From: Hemileia vastatrix
Taxonomy: Eukaryota; Basidiomycota; Pucciniomycetes; Pucciniales; Zaghouaniaceae
Length of the DNA stretch: 64,000 bases
Assembly: GCA_030280995.1 (NCBI GenBank)
Contig: JASXTE010000008.1
Coordinates: 25,388,693 to 25,452,692, forward strand
Direction: 5' to 3'
In this document: piece by piece, positions 46,066 to 57,956 of the stretch
How positions within the stretch are numbered: position 1 is the first letter of the stretch
Layout: each line of letters starts with the position of its first letter
Program-made: the position numbers and the translations under genes
The notes under the pieces: model-generated
Database searches by the model: none
Told to the model about the DNA's origin: nothing
The model's input: only the letters and a program-made list of their open reading frames with translations

Positions 46066-47202
46066 TTAAATTCTTGATATCCCCTGGAGATACTCCATAA
46101 TTTTGCCCCAAGGGCTTATCCACCGATTCCATAAAACCCAAAAATAAACCCACATAATTTGTCCTACCATTGGACATAAAAAATAAACAACCCTTTTCCA
46201 AAATATGAGTGCATCCAATTTATGCACTCTATTATCAAATGCCACTACACTCTTTATTAGTGCAGGGAAAACCATATCCATATCTTCATTGCAGACAGTC
46301 TCTGCTTCTGAAGACAAAACCTGAGGCAAAAAATCCTCTAAATCCGATTTCGAATCATTCAACACAAAATTATTCCCATCATCCAAAATTTTGTCATTAA
46401 TGACAACAATATCTTCATCTTCAGAAACCTCTTCTTTCCAAACAGAAGAGTCAACAAAAATAATATCTTCAGGCTGGACAAAATCTTCAGGAATGGCTGA
46501 ATCCGAAATTTCATCAGTAACTAGTTCTTTTAAACCATCCTCTTCTATCTCTTGAGCGACCTCAGTGTCTTCTCCAGAGTCCAAATCAACAGAGTTATGA
46601 GTATCCAGATGTTCCAAAATAACCTTCTTTAGCACCTCCATACCAGGAATCCTAGTTTCTCCATCTGGGAGATCCTTCATTAAATTCGCATTAATAAGCA
46701 CCATCAAAACATCTTTCTTAACCTTTTCCCCCATAGCATCCCAAAAAACATACTTTGATGCATTATCATGAAATAAAATTTCATACTCCAACAAATAATC
46801 CAGAACCACCTGAAATTCAACCATAAACTGATGATACTGATGCAGAGATGTTACACCACCTTTTGATTCCCATTTCCTAGCTATATCCTTTAGATCCTCC
46901 AATGAATAAACTTTTGGCCACCTTTTTTCCATTTCCATCTTGAGCTTTCTCCAATCTTGATCTTTATAACCATCCATAGAAATAACCTCCTTTTCCACCT
47001 CTCTGTCCAAAATAAAGAACCTAATCTGCTTCACCATATCCAAAGGTAAAGCACCATCAATCGCAGCTGCAGTTTCATACCTATTTAAAAATCCTTCTAA
47101 ATCATCTCCAGAAAACTTGGGCCCAACCCAAGATACAATCCTTACTGATGCCCTAACAGGTACACCAGCAGCCAACACAGCAGTTCCACTAGTAGAAGAC
47201 AT
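46066..47202 (-). CDS. Gag of element 5
   Basis: About 378 codons from the ATG at 47202 (MSSTSGTAVLAAG); the frame opens slightly upstream with a non-ATG codon. The N-terminal half (FSGDDLEGFLNRYETAAAID, then DWRKLKMEMEKRWP and YHQFMVEFQVVLDYLL) has the helical pattern of Ty3/Gypsy capsids, which assemble the virus-like particle around the RNA. The C-terminal half is very acidic, with no CCHC zinc knuckle. Pol follows 57 bp later in the same frame after two stops, so expression of Pol would need readthrough or reinitiation, or the stops are damage. Confidence 0.78.
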   Translation of the reverse strand: MSSTSGTAVLAAGVPVRASVRIVSWVGPKFSGDDLEGFLNRYETAAAIDGALPLDMVKQIRFFILDREVEKEVISMDGYKDQDWRKLKMEMEKRWPKVYSLEDLKDIARKWESKGGVTSLHQYHQFMVEFQVVLDYLLEYEILFHDNASKYVFWDAMGEKVKKDVLMVLINANLMKDLPDGETRIPGMEVLKKVILEHLDTHNSVDLDSGEDTEVAQEIEEDGLKELVTDEISDSAIPEDFVQPEDIIFVDSSVWKEEVSEDEDIVVINDKILDDGNNFVLNDSKSDLEDFLPQVLSSEAETVCNEDMDMVFPALIKSVVAFDNRVHKLDALIFWKRVVYFLCPMVGQIMWVYFWVLWNRWISPWGKIMEYLQGISRI

Positions 47203-47353
47203 CCCAAAACATAAGAAAAGCGTTAACAACTGTTAAAATAACAAGCCTCTTGCAGGCCAATAACAAAAATCCAATTAGAGTTCCAGAGAATAAGCCTCTT
47301 GCAGGCTAAGAAAGTCCTAGATCCAAGTAAGTCCTAGAAAAAGCTAGAGATTT

Positions 47354-47374
47354 CGAACCCCATGTTGGGCGCCA
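47354..47374 (-). other. Primer-binding site of element 5, tRNA-Lys-like
   Basis: The minus strand reads TGGCGCCCAACATGGGGTTC two bases after the LTR. Its complement has a CCA end, a seven-base acceptor strand, a T-stem and TTCGAA T-loop, as expected for the 3' end of a tRNA. TGGCGCCCAAC matches primer sites known for tRNA-Lys-using retroelements. Confidence 0.8.
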
Positions 47375-47376
47375 AC

Positions 47377-48487
47377 TATGGTAAGGTAAACTCTTACAGT
47401 CGCCTTGCTGTAAGCAGAATCCGGAGGAGATATGTGGATTTAGCTGAAAACCCCGTCCTTCCAATAAAAATAACAAAATGGGAATTCTAAATCACTAAGC
47501 TAACCAGTCTACTTGGATCTGATTGATAAAAATAATGAAACTCTAAAATAATTAACGCTTATTGAGATTTAAAGAAAGTGGCTGTTGATAAAGAAATACT
47601 GATAACAACAATTAAGGTGTACCAGTGAAAGATCTGAAAAGATTGACTTTTATGTTTTTATAATAATTTGAATTTTTATGAAACAGCAATAATCAAGTCC
47701 CAGCGATGAAGACCTTTCTAAAGATACCCTGTATGAAGTGTGATTTAAATTGTTGAGTAGTATTTCTAAAATGTTATATATAAAATATAAAGTTATAAGG
47801 GTATTACAATTTATTTAATTTGTTGAGTAATAAAAAATGAGACTGTGGTGGTTAAAGATTAAGCTGTATGATGTGTCCCCCCCCCAATTTCGAGTTTGAG
47901 AAGCGCTTAAGTATTCCTAGTCACGTGCCTAAGTTTTCCCCTCCTGAGCTCTTCCAGAGTCAATCCGGAGCCCGTACGGAGTCCGTACGGAGTCCGTACA
48001 GAGTCCGTCCGGACTTCCGGACTCAATTAGAACCTTAAAACTATAATAAAAAATCTAGAAAAATTACACATAATAGAGCTACTTCCCCTTTACATACCAA
48101 ACTTATTTTCGTAGTCTGCGCAGCTCTAATTACCCCGTGAAAATTCATCAAAGTTAAGTAATTTTTGAAAACGTAAATATTTCTATAAAACTTTAAAATT
48201 CATTTAAAAATATAAGAAAAATAGTAAAAATTCTGGGAAAATTTCCCAAGGTTCTTGAGTGACTTGACTTGATACTTATAAATTTTTCAGACCGTAAAAA
48301 TAAGTTTTCTCCGTAAAATAAATTGTATTTGTGTAGGCATTCGCTTGTGACCAATTTCTTCATATTTAAAACTCAAATAAATTAAATAAAACCCTTTTAT
48401 ATATAAAAAAATAATAACGCCAATCTTGCACACCGTAATAACTCCATTTACGTACTTAGGTACCATACTAAACTTTAGGCTACCACA
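47377..48487 (-). repeat. 5' LTR of element 5
   Basis: 1,111 bp, the partner of 37418-38517, with one extra 11-bp unit in the GTACGGAGTCC repeat near 47975-48007 and about a dozen substitutions. Confidence 0.92.
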
Positions 48488-48716
48488 ACGAGAATAGGTA
48501 GACCTAAGAAAAATTCTTAGGAAGTCACAGAAACTGCAGAAATTGATAAAATTCTAAATGATAGAACTATTACTTCTGAGAAAGGTACTGAATATTTATT
48601 GAGATAAAAAATTAATCATCTGAGAATTATACTTGGATACCTGGAAAAGAAATTTCTAACCTCTCTACTATTTTGAAAAAGTATAAAAAGAAATAAAATT
48701 AGCATTTTTTTATTTT

Positions 48717-48730
48717 TTAGAGTGAGGGAG
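48717..48730 (+). other. Polypurine tract of element 3
   Basis: TTAGAGTGAGGGAG immediately before TGTCAGCC at 48731. Confidence 0.75.
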
Positions 48731-49172
48731 TGTCAGCCAGGCTATATTAAGATTCAAGTAAAATCTTATGTTAAATTACAATAAGAGAAAAATTGGGTTT
48801 AAATATGTAAAAGTTAAATATGATATTAAAATACAATTATATATCAATATTTTTTTAAATACATTTTTAAATTAATTTTATTATTATATATACTTTATAT
48901 ACATTTAAATACAATATAAAAATATATTCTATAAAAAGGTTGTTATATTTTTATGTACTTAATGATTATAAATTAGTAATTAATTAATTACAAATTATTA
49001 TAAGTAATAAAATCAACTTATAATGTAATTAATTAACTATTTAATTATATATATTAAGTCATAAAAATAAAATACTTTAAAAATTTATTGAGAACTCTTT
49101 TTACTCACAATGGGGTCAATAACTCAATCAATAAATAAATTAAAAAAAGTAAAAAATTTAATTTGATTATTT
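48731..49172 (+). repeat. 3' LTR of element 3, first part
   Basis: Matches 28890-29375. It is interrupted at 49172, after TATTT, by the LTR of element 4. The rest (AATAAAATAGTAATTT in the 5' copy) is not found in the window. Confidence 0.85.
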
Positions 49173-50436
49173 TGTTGGCCGGTTGTCTAAAAGAAGGAGA
49201 AGAAGAAGAGAGGAAACAAGAAGGAAGGAAAAGGGGGAAGAACTTAAAGGAAATAAAAGAATAAGAGAAATGTTAAGGGGAGTCTAACAGTAAATTAGGA
49301 ACTTTGACATGACAAATGGCAGTGGTTTAATAGGGATTATGATTCAGTAAGTAATTTATTCCTCTCTGTTTAAATACCAATTACTAACTATTAAAAACTT
49401 TAAAGCAAGCAATGTATTTATATATTATTTTAAGAGGACTGAAGCATCACACAAAATAATAATAAAATATGTTTAAATTATAATAAGTAATGTAAGTTAT
49501 GGGGCTAAAGGGGATTACCCAAGGCCTTTATATAGGCAAGGGGACCTCTTAAGCGCCACAAATGAGTATATACAAAATATTAATAAAGGGAAACAAGAAA
49601 ATGAAAGAATATACGTAAAACATAGATATTAAGAGAAAAACATGAAAAAAATAATTAAACCCATGATTAAAAGACTAATTTTCCCACCATAGTTTCCCAA
49701 ACCAGTTAATTAAAATAATGAGTAACCAAGTAAGTCTGAAACATAAGAACTGTGAGTAAAATAATCCAAAACAGGCATTACAGTGAGATTTAAGTGTTTT
49801 AATTGAAACAAATAAAATTATTTTGACACAAAAATGTATCTAATCAATTTAAAATAGTATAAAGAAGAAATAATTAATTATTTTAACTATTTAATGAATG
49901 CAAAAACTATTATGAATGAAACAAGTAATTAATTTAAATATATTGCTAATTTAAACTGAGAGTTTTAATACCATTTTATTAAATAATTGTTTTAACTTAT
50001 TTAATAATTTTTCTGACACAATTAAGGGTGAAAAAAGCGCCCAATATTTATGGATAATAACATATGAAAAGTTTTATTTAATATATAAATTTTATTAATT
50101 AAGTTTTAATTACATGATAAGTTAATTTTACCATTACACTTATAATGTATGTTTATAAATAATTAATTCTTAATTCATAAAGATTAAATACATAAAAATG
50201 TGTCATGATTTATAGAATATAATATATATTATGTTTTATGTAAGTATATAAATGATTTACTTAATAATAAAATTAATATAATAATTATTTTACTTATTAA
50301 TAAAATTTTTATATAATTTCATTATGCAATAAAATATTTTATTTTAAATACATAAAATACATAAATTATTTCCCTCTTAAGGTTCCAATAAAGTATTATA
50401 ACATTTTACTGGGCTCCTGAGACAGCCTGGCTGACA
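49173..50436 (-). repeat. 3' LTR of element 4
   Basis: Minus strand TGTCAGCCAGGCTGTCTC to CAACCGGCCAACA, 1,264 bp. It serves as the uninterrupted reference for the broken 5' LTR and resembles the solo LTR at 33381-34510. Confidence 0.9.
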
Positions 50437-50448
50437 CTCCCTCACTCT
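50437..50448 (-). other. Polypurine tract of element 4
   Basis: AGAGTGAGGGAG on the minus strand beside the 3' LTR. Confidence 0.78.
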
Positions 50449-50467
50449 AAAAAAACAATAAAAAATG

Positions 50468-53400
50468 CTAAGATTTTTTCTTTTTATACTTTTTTAACAG
50501 AGTAGGAAGGTTAGAAATTTCTTTTCCAGGTATCCATGCATCATGTTCAGATGATTTGTTTTTATATCTCAATAAATATTAAATACCCTTTTCAGAAGTA
50601 ATAATTCTGTCATTTATAATTTTATCAATTTCTGCAGTTTCTGTGACTTCCTGAGGATTTTTCTTAGGTCTTCCCCTTCTTTTGGGAAATAAGTCACTGT
50701 TGAAAGTATAAGGTTTAAGCAAGGAAATGGGGAAAACAGGATGTTTTCTATCATATGGAGAATACAATACAACTTCTACTGCATTATCTCCAACCATTCT
50801 TTTAACAACAAATGGTCCCACAAAAGAATATTTTAAATTGTTGTTTCCTTGTAGATTGAAATGGACAGTAGATATCAACACTTCATCACCCTTTTTAAAT
50901 GTGTATTCTTTATGGGATTTATCCCATCTTTTATTTTCATATTCAAATGCCTTATCAATACAGCTTTGAACATGTTTTCTGCATAGCTGTTGCATTTTCA
51001 TAAATGACTTTACACCAGGGTGTAGTTCCAATTTTTGTAATTTATTATTGAGAATTTGAGCAGGAGTTTTTGGGACATAACCTAGCCAAAGCTCAAAAGG
51101 CTTTTTCTCAGTGACAAAATTAATAGTGCTATTATAAGTAAATTCAAGAACTGGTAATAGAGTAACCCAGTCATGAGTAAATCTGTCATTGTCTTTATAT
51201 TCTAATCCAAAGGCACAATACCTTCTAATCATATCTTCCAGAGTTTGAATCATTCTTACAGCTAGACCATCAGTTTGAGGATGGTGAGCTGTAGATAATT
51301 TCAACTCACAGCCACATATATCCATCAAAGACATCCAAAATTCAGATGTAAATTTTGGGTCTCTGTCAGAAATAATTGCTTTTGGAAATCCAACAATGTT
51401 AAACATGTATGACCACCATAAGAAAGCTAAGTTATTTGTGGATACATCTTTGTGGGTGGGAATAAATTTGCACATTTTGGTGAATCTATCCACTATTATC
51501 CAACAAGAGTTATAACTGTCTTTACCTGCTACAGGAGGACCAGTGACAAAATACATGTTAATAATTTTCCAAGGAGCATCAGTTGCTTCAATATGTTGCA
51601 GCAATCCTGCTCTTCTATCTGTCAATATTTTAGATTTTTGACAAGAATCACAAGATTTGACATATAATTTAGTGTCCTCAGACATATTAGCCCACCAAGC
51701 AGTGTTTTTAGTTCTGATTATGGTTTTCTCAAGAGCAAAATGTCCTGATAATATGTCATCATGAAAAATTTTAACATGGTTTCTTTCATGGAAGAAGGAA
51801 TAACAATGACATTTGTATGTTTTCTCCTGTAATAAATATAACCATCTTCAATGGAAAACTTTCCCTTACTCAAAGCTTTTTGGTACTTTGGAGGAAGAGT
51901 TTTTATTAATGCTTGAATAGAAGAATTCTTTGGATCATTAAAGATTGTAACTAATTTATTTAAATTAGAATATTTATCATATTAATCCAGAATTAATTGC
52001 AATAGCTCTTCTTCCATATCAACAATATATATACCATGTATATGTACTGTATCATCTTCAGGTACATAAGCTGTATTGGATACATCATTTGGAAGAGGTA
52101 ATCTAGACAAAATATCTTCATTTGAATGAACATCTCCAGCCCTGTGAATAATAGTCATGCTACCTCTGTATTCTTGAACAGCAAGTTGCCACCTAAACAT
52201 ATGTCTATTTGGTGTCTTCAAGTTATAGAGGGATTTTAAAGCACTGCAATAATTAACTAGTTCAAAATTTTAATCATCTAGGTAATAATGAAGCTTTTCT
52301 AAAGCTCATACAACTACTAAGCACTCTAATTGAGTGGCACCATACTTCAATTCACTCTTTCTCAAGGTTCTTGAAATATAAAAAATTACTACCTCTGAAA
52401 TTTTATCATTAATATTTTTTTTTTGGCGTAGAGCAGCTCCAAGTCCAATAAAACATGCATCTTTGTAGAGGACAAAAGACTTATTAAAATCTGGAAGGGA
52501 AAGGATTGGAGCTGTCATTAAACATTTCTTTAATGTATCAAATCATTTCATATATAAGCCACATCCTATCTAGTCAATTTGGTAAGTGGTAGGGCTATGA
52601 CTTGATAATGTTTAATTTATTGTCTATAGTAGCCACACATTCCCAAAAAACTGTTTATTTCCCTTACAGAAGTTGGTGCTTTAACTTTCTGGATAGCAGC
52701 AACTTTACCTTGGTCTACACATAGTTGTAAGCCAGAAACTACATGACCCAGGACTATCAGGGATTGAAAACCAAATTTACACTTTTTCAAGGATAGAGTC
52801 ATGTTAATTTCATCCATTTTCTGGAAGACTTTTCCTAAGTGTTGGATATGTTCATCAAAATATTTAGAAAAATCTATGATATCATCAATATATACCATTA
52901 ACCATCCTTCAATTATTTCCTGATGAAATGTGTTATCCATTAATTTTTAGAATACTGAAGGGGCATTTTTGGGGCCAAAGGGCATCCTAAAATATTTATA
53001 AATTTTTATATGAGTTTCAATTAGCAAAAAAAGTTTTGGAGGATTTATAAACAGGTATTTGATGATAGCCTTTATTACCATCAAGACAGCTTATGAATTT
53101 TGCACCTTGCAAGGTAGCATGTATAGAGTTTATCCTAGGAAAAGGGTAAATATCATCTGCAGTATAGGTATTTAATTCTCTATAATCTCCACATAGCCTA
53201 GCTTTATCTTTCTCATAGGAGATCAAAACTGGAGAGATGACACAATATTTAGGTGTAACATCCACTTTTTCAATAATATTCATACTTAATAAGGTTGAGA
53301 TATTATACTCAATATCTTTTCTCTTTTTGGGAGAAGCAGGATAAGGTTTTTTCTTAAGGCTAGGAGGTATTTCATTTAAAGTACAGGATAAAGAAACTTT

Positions 53401-55948
53401 CAATTCATCTTTAACAACTCCTAACACATGGGAACCATGAGCAAAAGCCATATAGAAAGATGTAATTAAGGCAACAATTGAATCCCTTTGATCATTATTT
53501 AATTGATCACCAAATGAAGCTGTGTCTATTTCAGACAATAATACATCCATTTCTTCTGTTTGTCTACCCTTTCATTAAATCAATGAATTACAAGATTCTA
53601 ATAAGGGTGCAGAATGCTTTTTCGAGGAAGAAATTTTAAACTCTCTTTTCACATTCATTCCCAAGGTAAAACAATTGTTTTCAGGATCTAATTTTATGCC
53701 AAACATGGTTAAAATGTCATTTACCATAATAAAACAATTGTTTAAATTATCATTTTTCATCACAACAAATTCACAAATAGCTCTGACAAAACCACCATTA
53801 TATTTAAAGAGCACAGTGGTATTGTATTTTCCAATTGGACATAAAACAGAACCATAACCTTTCCATTTTTCAGATGTTATAGGTAACAATTTGCTTTGAT
53901 AATATTTATCCACAGAAGCTAGTGCTTTTTCAAACACTACACCTCCTCCAGCACCAGAGTCAAGAATAACCTCAACATTTTTACCATTTATAATAACTGG
54001 TGCTTTCAAGGGTGATATCAAAATTGAACTTTCAGTAATATCCTTAATGATTTCAGAATTTTCTACAGAAGATAAATCAACATCACAATTTTCAGACCAA
54101 TTATCTAAATATTGGATATCTTTTTCTAAGACTAGAATTTATTGAGAAGAATCATGGTCATAAGAGATATTACTATTACAGTCACTTGAGGAATCATCAA
54201 GATCAGCTTGATTATTTTCAAATTCTTCAGTTTGTTTAACAAGATGAATTTTCTTGTCACAAACATGTCATTTCTGCCATGATTTTTTACATTTAAAACA
54301 AGCGTTTGTTGCATATTTCTTTGGTGCAACTGGGGCAGATGGTTTACCAGTTCTGTCTGGAAGTTTTGCTGAAGGCTTCTTCTGGTCATGATAAGATTTT
54401 AAAGGATAACTCCTTGGTTCATATCTATGATTAAGTAGAACTTCATTACAGATATTAATAATGGATGAATTTTCTCTCACATGCTCAGTCCTTGACAAAA
54501 TCAAATTGCTCAGAGAATTTGGCAATTTATAGAGAATTTTGTCTCTCCAAATATCATAATCCATTTTAGGATCCATTTCTCTAAGAATTTTTTTTATTTT
54601 CATGAGGAAAACAATAGGTTTTTCAGGAGAGGAGGATGCATATTTAGCAGTCTCATATAATCTCTGTTGAGAAAGTCTGAATTTGGAACCACCAAATTGA
54701 TTTTCAATCAAGTTTTTCCACTCTTTCCAAGTATATTGTTGATTTTCCAATAAGACAGATTCATACCACATTAAGGCTACATTGGAAAATAAATTAATTA
54801 ATTTAGAAGCAATCTCTTCATCTGGAAATTTATAGGAATTTTTTAGATTATCAATTCTTTGGACAAAGTGCTGCCAATAAGATGAAGAGTAATCATCAAA
54901 GGTGGGATACTTATCCAGTTTATGCCAATTTTTCTGGTTACTGGGATGGTCCATTTTTTGATTAGAATTATTTAAGATTAATATTTCTTGAATTTTGAAA
55001 GGTGTTCAGAAATTTCATGATTTACAGAAACAGCTGGTTCATGGCCATTAAAATATTTTTTGCTAGTTGAAAAAGATTTCACAGACTCACTGTCAGTTTA
55101 TTTAATGGCTGAAAGAGGAGGAAGAAAGGAGCTGCTTTGTTCAGGCTTTTTTCCTTTATTCTCATTCAGATTATGGGCAGCTTTTTGATCCACACCATAA
55201 TGATTTACAGGTAAGGTTGAGAATTTTTCCTCTAGTTCTGACAAATAATTTCTTATCTGTGGAATTTCAGACATTTTTTCATTAATTTTTTCAAGGGATA
55301 AGACATTTGTGTCTTCATGAACTGAGTATTTGTTACTCAGAGCCTGGAAATAATTTTTCAGCTTTTTCAACTCATTGTGTAGAGACTTATTGTCACCTTT
55401 TAATGAATAATTCTCATCAAGAAGGGGTTTTAACTCATTTATAGTTTTCTGCAGATGAAGATTTTTATCTGAAATAGCTTTATGATCATTTCTTATTTGT
55501 TTTTGTTGACTAAGAACAATATTCAAAGTATCTTTTATTTTTAAATAAGCTGTATCTTTTACAGAAGAATTGACTTTACAATGTAAATGCAAATTATTTA
55601 ATCTGTCACTTTCATGCACTAATACATCTATCAAAATTTTGTCTTTTACAATATTAAAATCAAGAGAATCTTTCAATATCTCCTCATAAGTTTTCTAAAG
55701 CAAGGCATAGACTTCAGTGGAAACAGAATCATTTTTAATTTCAAGAGAAGAATTAATTAAAGAAGTTTAAGTTAAATGTATAGGCTCATCAAATGACAAT
55801 TTACTAATTACATCATTAGGGCTACTCATAACAGGAATTTGTTTTTAATAGGCTTAACAGTTCTTTCACCATTTTAAAAAATATTACCTGTGGAGGAAGA
55901 TTTATTACTATACATACCAACATGTTTATCAAACAGATTTCTTACCAT
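50468..55948 (-). pseudogene. ORF2 gag-pol of element 4, moderately decayed
   Basis: ATG at 55948 sits in CCATGGTAA overlapping the ORF1 end. Coiled-coil region 55676-55098, capsid 54954-54390 (EKPIVFLMKIKKILREMDPK), knuckle with altered second half (CFKCKKSWQK, then a stop near 54270), protease VILDSGAGGGVV near 53970, RT 53550-52617 with YIDD retained (YIDDIIDFS), RNase H in pieces 52518-51980, integrase 51685-50579 with SDRDPKF and GLAVRM (the catalytic Glu position reads Val), AT-hook-like RRGRPKK and a truncated chromodomain-like tail. At least eight stops or shifts. Confidence 0.87.
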
Positions 55949-56573
55949 GGCAAGGGAGGAAACTTTGCCTGTGCCTTCTTTCTTCTGCCTCACTGATAAG
56001 GATGGGCCTGAGGAGGTTGATGGTAAGTTTGTGTCCTGGATGGACCAGGGTGTTGGGCAGCTGGTGGCTGTACATTCTGCTGGTAATGGCTCATCAGGTA
56101 GTCTCATTTCCATTGTTCCACTTGTAGAGTGTTTGGATTTTGAGGGAAAGAGCTGGGGGCCTGATGGGGCTATAGCTGAGGCTGAGTCTGAGTCTGGGTG
56201 GTTGGTAAAGGAGGAGGCTGAACCTTTTTATGAAATAAAAGCTCCTGCATCTGGTCCCAGAGGGTGTCTATTTTTGACTTGTATCTCATGTTTTCTGCTT
56301 TCAGCTCTTTTATATGACTGGACAGATTGTTTACTTGCTGTGCCAGAGAGATATTTTTTATTTTTATGCCCTTTAAAAGAATTTCCTGACTGGTTTGAGG
56401 CTTTACTTCTTTCAGAGTTATTAGGGGGGTTCTCCACTCCTTCTGAAATTTCTATGTCCTGAAGAATTTGAAGGTTTTTTGTCATCTGAAAAAAATTTTT
56501 AAGTTAATTTTGAAGAACCCACAGATTCATTATCAACATCCAACTCAATTTCATCAACATGAAGATTATCCAT
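55946..56573 (-). pseudogene. ORF1 of element 4, broken
   Basis: ATG at 56573, 17 acidic codons ending NES, intron 56459-56522 (GTGGGT to TTCAG, 64 bp, phase 0), then exon 2 from Asp-Ile-Glu-Ile. A frame change in an A-rich run near 56355 separates this from the coiled-coil and Pro/Gln-rich parts. The final codons read LPW followed by TAA, overlapping the ORF2 ATG. Confidence 0.65.
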
Positions 56574-57206
56574 GTTGCTTGTTAAGCTACTGGACATAAA
56601 AACTGTGAACCAAAATCAATTGGATATGATCAATGATCTAAATTTATATATTTTCAAAATAATAATAAAAAATTTCAAATTATTTAAAAAATAAAAATAA
56701 AATATGTATTTACAAATTATATTATTAAAAAAATAAACAATATCTATTTTGGGACCAACCAAAAAAGGTTTAAAAAATCAACCAAAAATAATTAATACCA
56801 AAAAATATATTGGTAATATTGGGACTAAGCACTGAGTACTATTATTGTCAACCAATAATATCAAAATTTTGATAAATAAATAAATTTAATAATTCTTTTA
56901 AAAAATAATGATCTTCTAGGACTAAGAGAATAACTCTACTATGGTAAACTAGGAAAAAAATATTATTTAAAAAGTATTGATCACTTAAACTCAGTGACTC
57001 AGCAAAATAGCCAAGGCACTTTTATTGCCATTAAATTCAATAATAGAGTTGATAGGTTCAAAGTTTGATTTACTATAGTGATAAAAAAAACCTTAATTAT
57101 ATGTGAATATAGTATTATATAAACCAAAAGTGTTGAACCCAAGTTCAAAACATGGTCACAGCAAAAATTGATTTTTTGCGCGAGTTTGTCTGTGCATCAA
57201 GTCTAT
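56574..57206 (-). other. Leader of element 4
   Basis: AT-rich, no gene. It carries GGGACTAAG...GTCAACC near 56818-56865 and AGGACTAAGAGAATAACTCT near 56918, weaker counterparts of the element 2 leader hairpins. Confidence 0.55.
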
Positions 57207-57456
57207 CACCACGCAATATGGGGGGCGGACTTGCTAGCGAGTCTGCAACCTTGGACCCAAACTCACCACAGATTGAGCACACATTGAGCTATTGATAAAG
57301 GAACCATACAATCAGGGATGAACACCACTCAGCAGAACAGTTTTAGGTGGGTGTCCAAGTAGAGTTCAGCATGAGTTCAGTATGAGTTCAGTCTGAGTTC
57401 CATCTGAGTTCAGGTTGAGGACTTGCTAGCAAGTCCACCCCCTATATTGCGTAGTG
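57207..57456. mobile_element. Small CACTA-like MITE
   Basis: 250 bp. Left end CACCACGCAATATGGGGGG, right end reverse complement CACTACGCAATATAGGGGG; each continues into ACTTGCTAGC. TAT flanks both sides, a 3-bp duplication. Five to six TGAGTTCAG-type subterminal repeats occupy 57361-57412. CACTA start, 3-bp duplication and short subterminal repeats are the hallmarks of CACTA/EnSpm elements. Confidence 0.8.
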
Positions 57457-57486
57457 TATTGTCCAAAAAAATTGTTGTTGTCATTT

Positions 57487-57501
57487 GGAAAGGCCCCCAA
57501 T
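57487..57501 (-). other. Putative primer-binding site of element 4
   Basis: ATTGGGGGCCTTTCC on the minus strand directly after the LTR end CCGATA. Confidence 0.65.
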
Positions 57502-57956
57502 TATCGGCCGGTTGTCTAGAAGAAGGAGAAGAAGAAGAGAGGAAACAAGAAGGAAGGAAAAGGGGGAAGAACTTAAAGGAATACATAAGGTGAAGAAATA
57601 AAAGAAAAGAATAAGGGAAATGTTAAGGGGATTTTAACAGTGAATTAGGAACTTTGAAAATACAAATGGCAGTGGTTTAATAGGTATTATGATTCAGTAA
57701 GTACTTTATTCTTCTCTTCTTAAATACCAATTACTAACTATTAAAAATCTTAAAGCAACCAATGTATTTATATAGTATTTTAAGAGGACTGAAGTGTCAC
57801 ACAAAATAATAATAAAATATGCTTAAATAGTAATAAGTAATGTAAGTGATGGGGATAAAGGGGATTACTCAAGGCTTTTATATAGGTAAGTGGACCTCTG
57901 AAGCGCCACAAATGAGTATATACAAAATAGTAATAAAGTGAAACAAGAAAATAAAA
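57502..57956 (-). repeat. 5' LTR of element 4, segment 1
   Basis: Matches 49173-49590 of the 3' LTR. It stops in ATAAAA where the CACTA-like element is inserted. Confidence 0.88.

Larger units (their letters stand above)
37418..48487 (-). mobile_element. Element 5: Ty3/Gypsy retrotransposon without chromodomain
   Basis: 11,070 bp. LTRs at 37418-38517 and 47377-48487 are nearly identical, differing by about a dozen substitutions and one 11-bp unit. ACGA occurs just outside both ends (37414-37417, 48488-48491). Minus-strand order: 5' LTR, primer site, Gag (47202-46066), Pol (46008-41395 with three stops), a 2.9-kb untranslated region full of hairpin motifs, polypurine tract, 3' LTR. Gag and Pol share one frame. 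It interrupts the integrase region of element 3. Confidence 0.92.
31469..48696 (+). pseudogene. ORF2 gag-pol of element 3, split by two insertions
   Basis: ATG at 31469 overlaps the ORF1 end (CCATGGTGA). Coiled coil to 32130, capsid 32235-33000 (WPKLDQYPTFDGDSSSEW), knuckle CFKFNKLWPKGHVC with one Cys lost, then SEIIKDI interrupted at 33380 by the solo LTR and resumed at 34516. Protease VLDTGAGGSVVS near 34588, RT (35200-35930; YIYY in place of YIDD), RNase H (36050-36330), integrase zinc region near 36800-36925. The integrase core is deleted between FPKN near 37165 and the KEYTFKKGDKVLIS block near 37190, removing two catalytic residues. The tail is cut at 37417 by element 5 and resumes at 48488 with IGRPKKNS-EVTETAEIDKIL. 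Confidence 0.85.
28890..49172 (+). mobile_element. Element 3: old chromovirus with nested insertions
   Basis: 5' LTR 28890-30190, leader and ORF1 to 31475, ORF2 continuing to 48696, polypurine tract, and a 3' LTR starting at 48731 that is cut at 49172 by element 4. Removing the solo LTR 33381-34510 and element 5 (37418-48487) restores the pol order seen in element 2. Stops, an RT box YIYY for YIDD and loss of most of the integrase core show it is long dead. The remainder of its 3' LTR should lie beyond the far end of element 4, outside the window. Confidence 0.88.
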
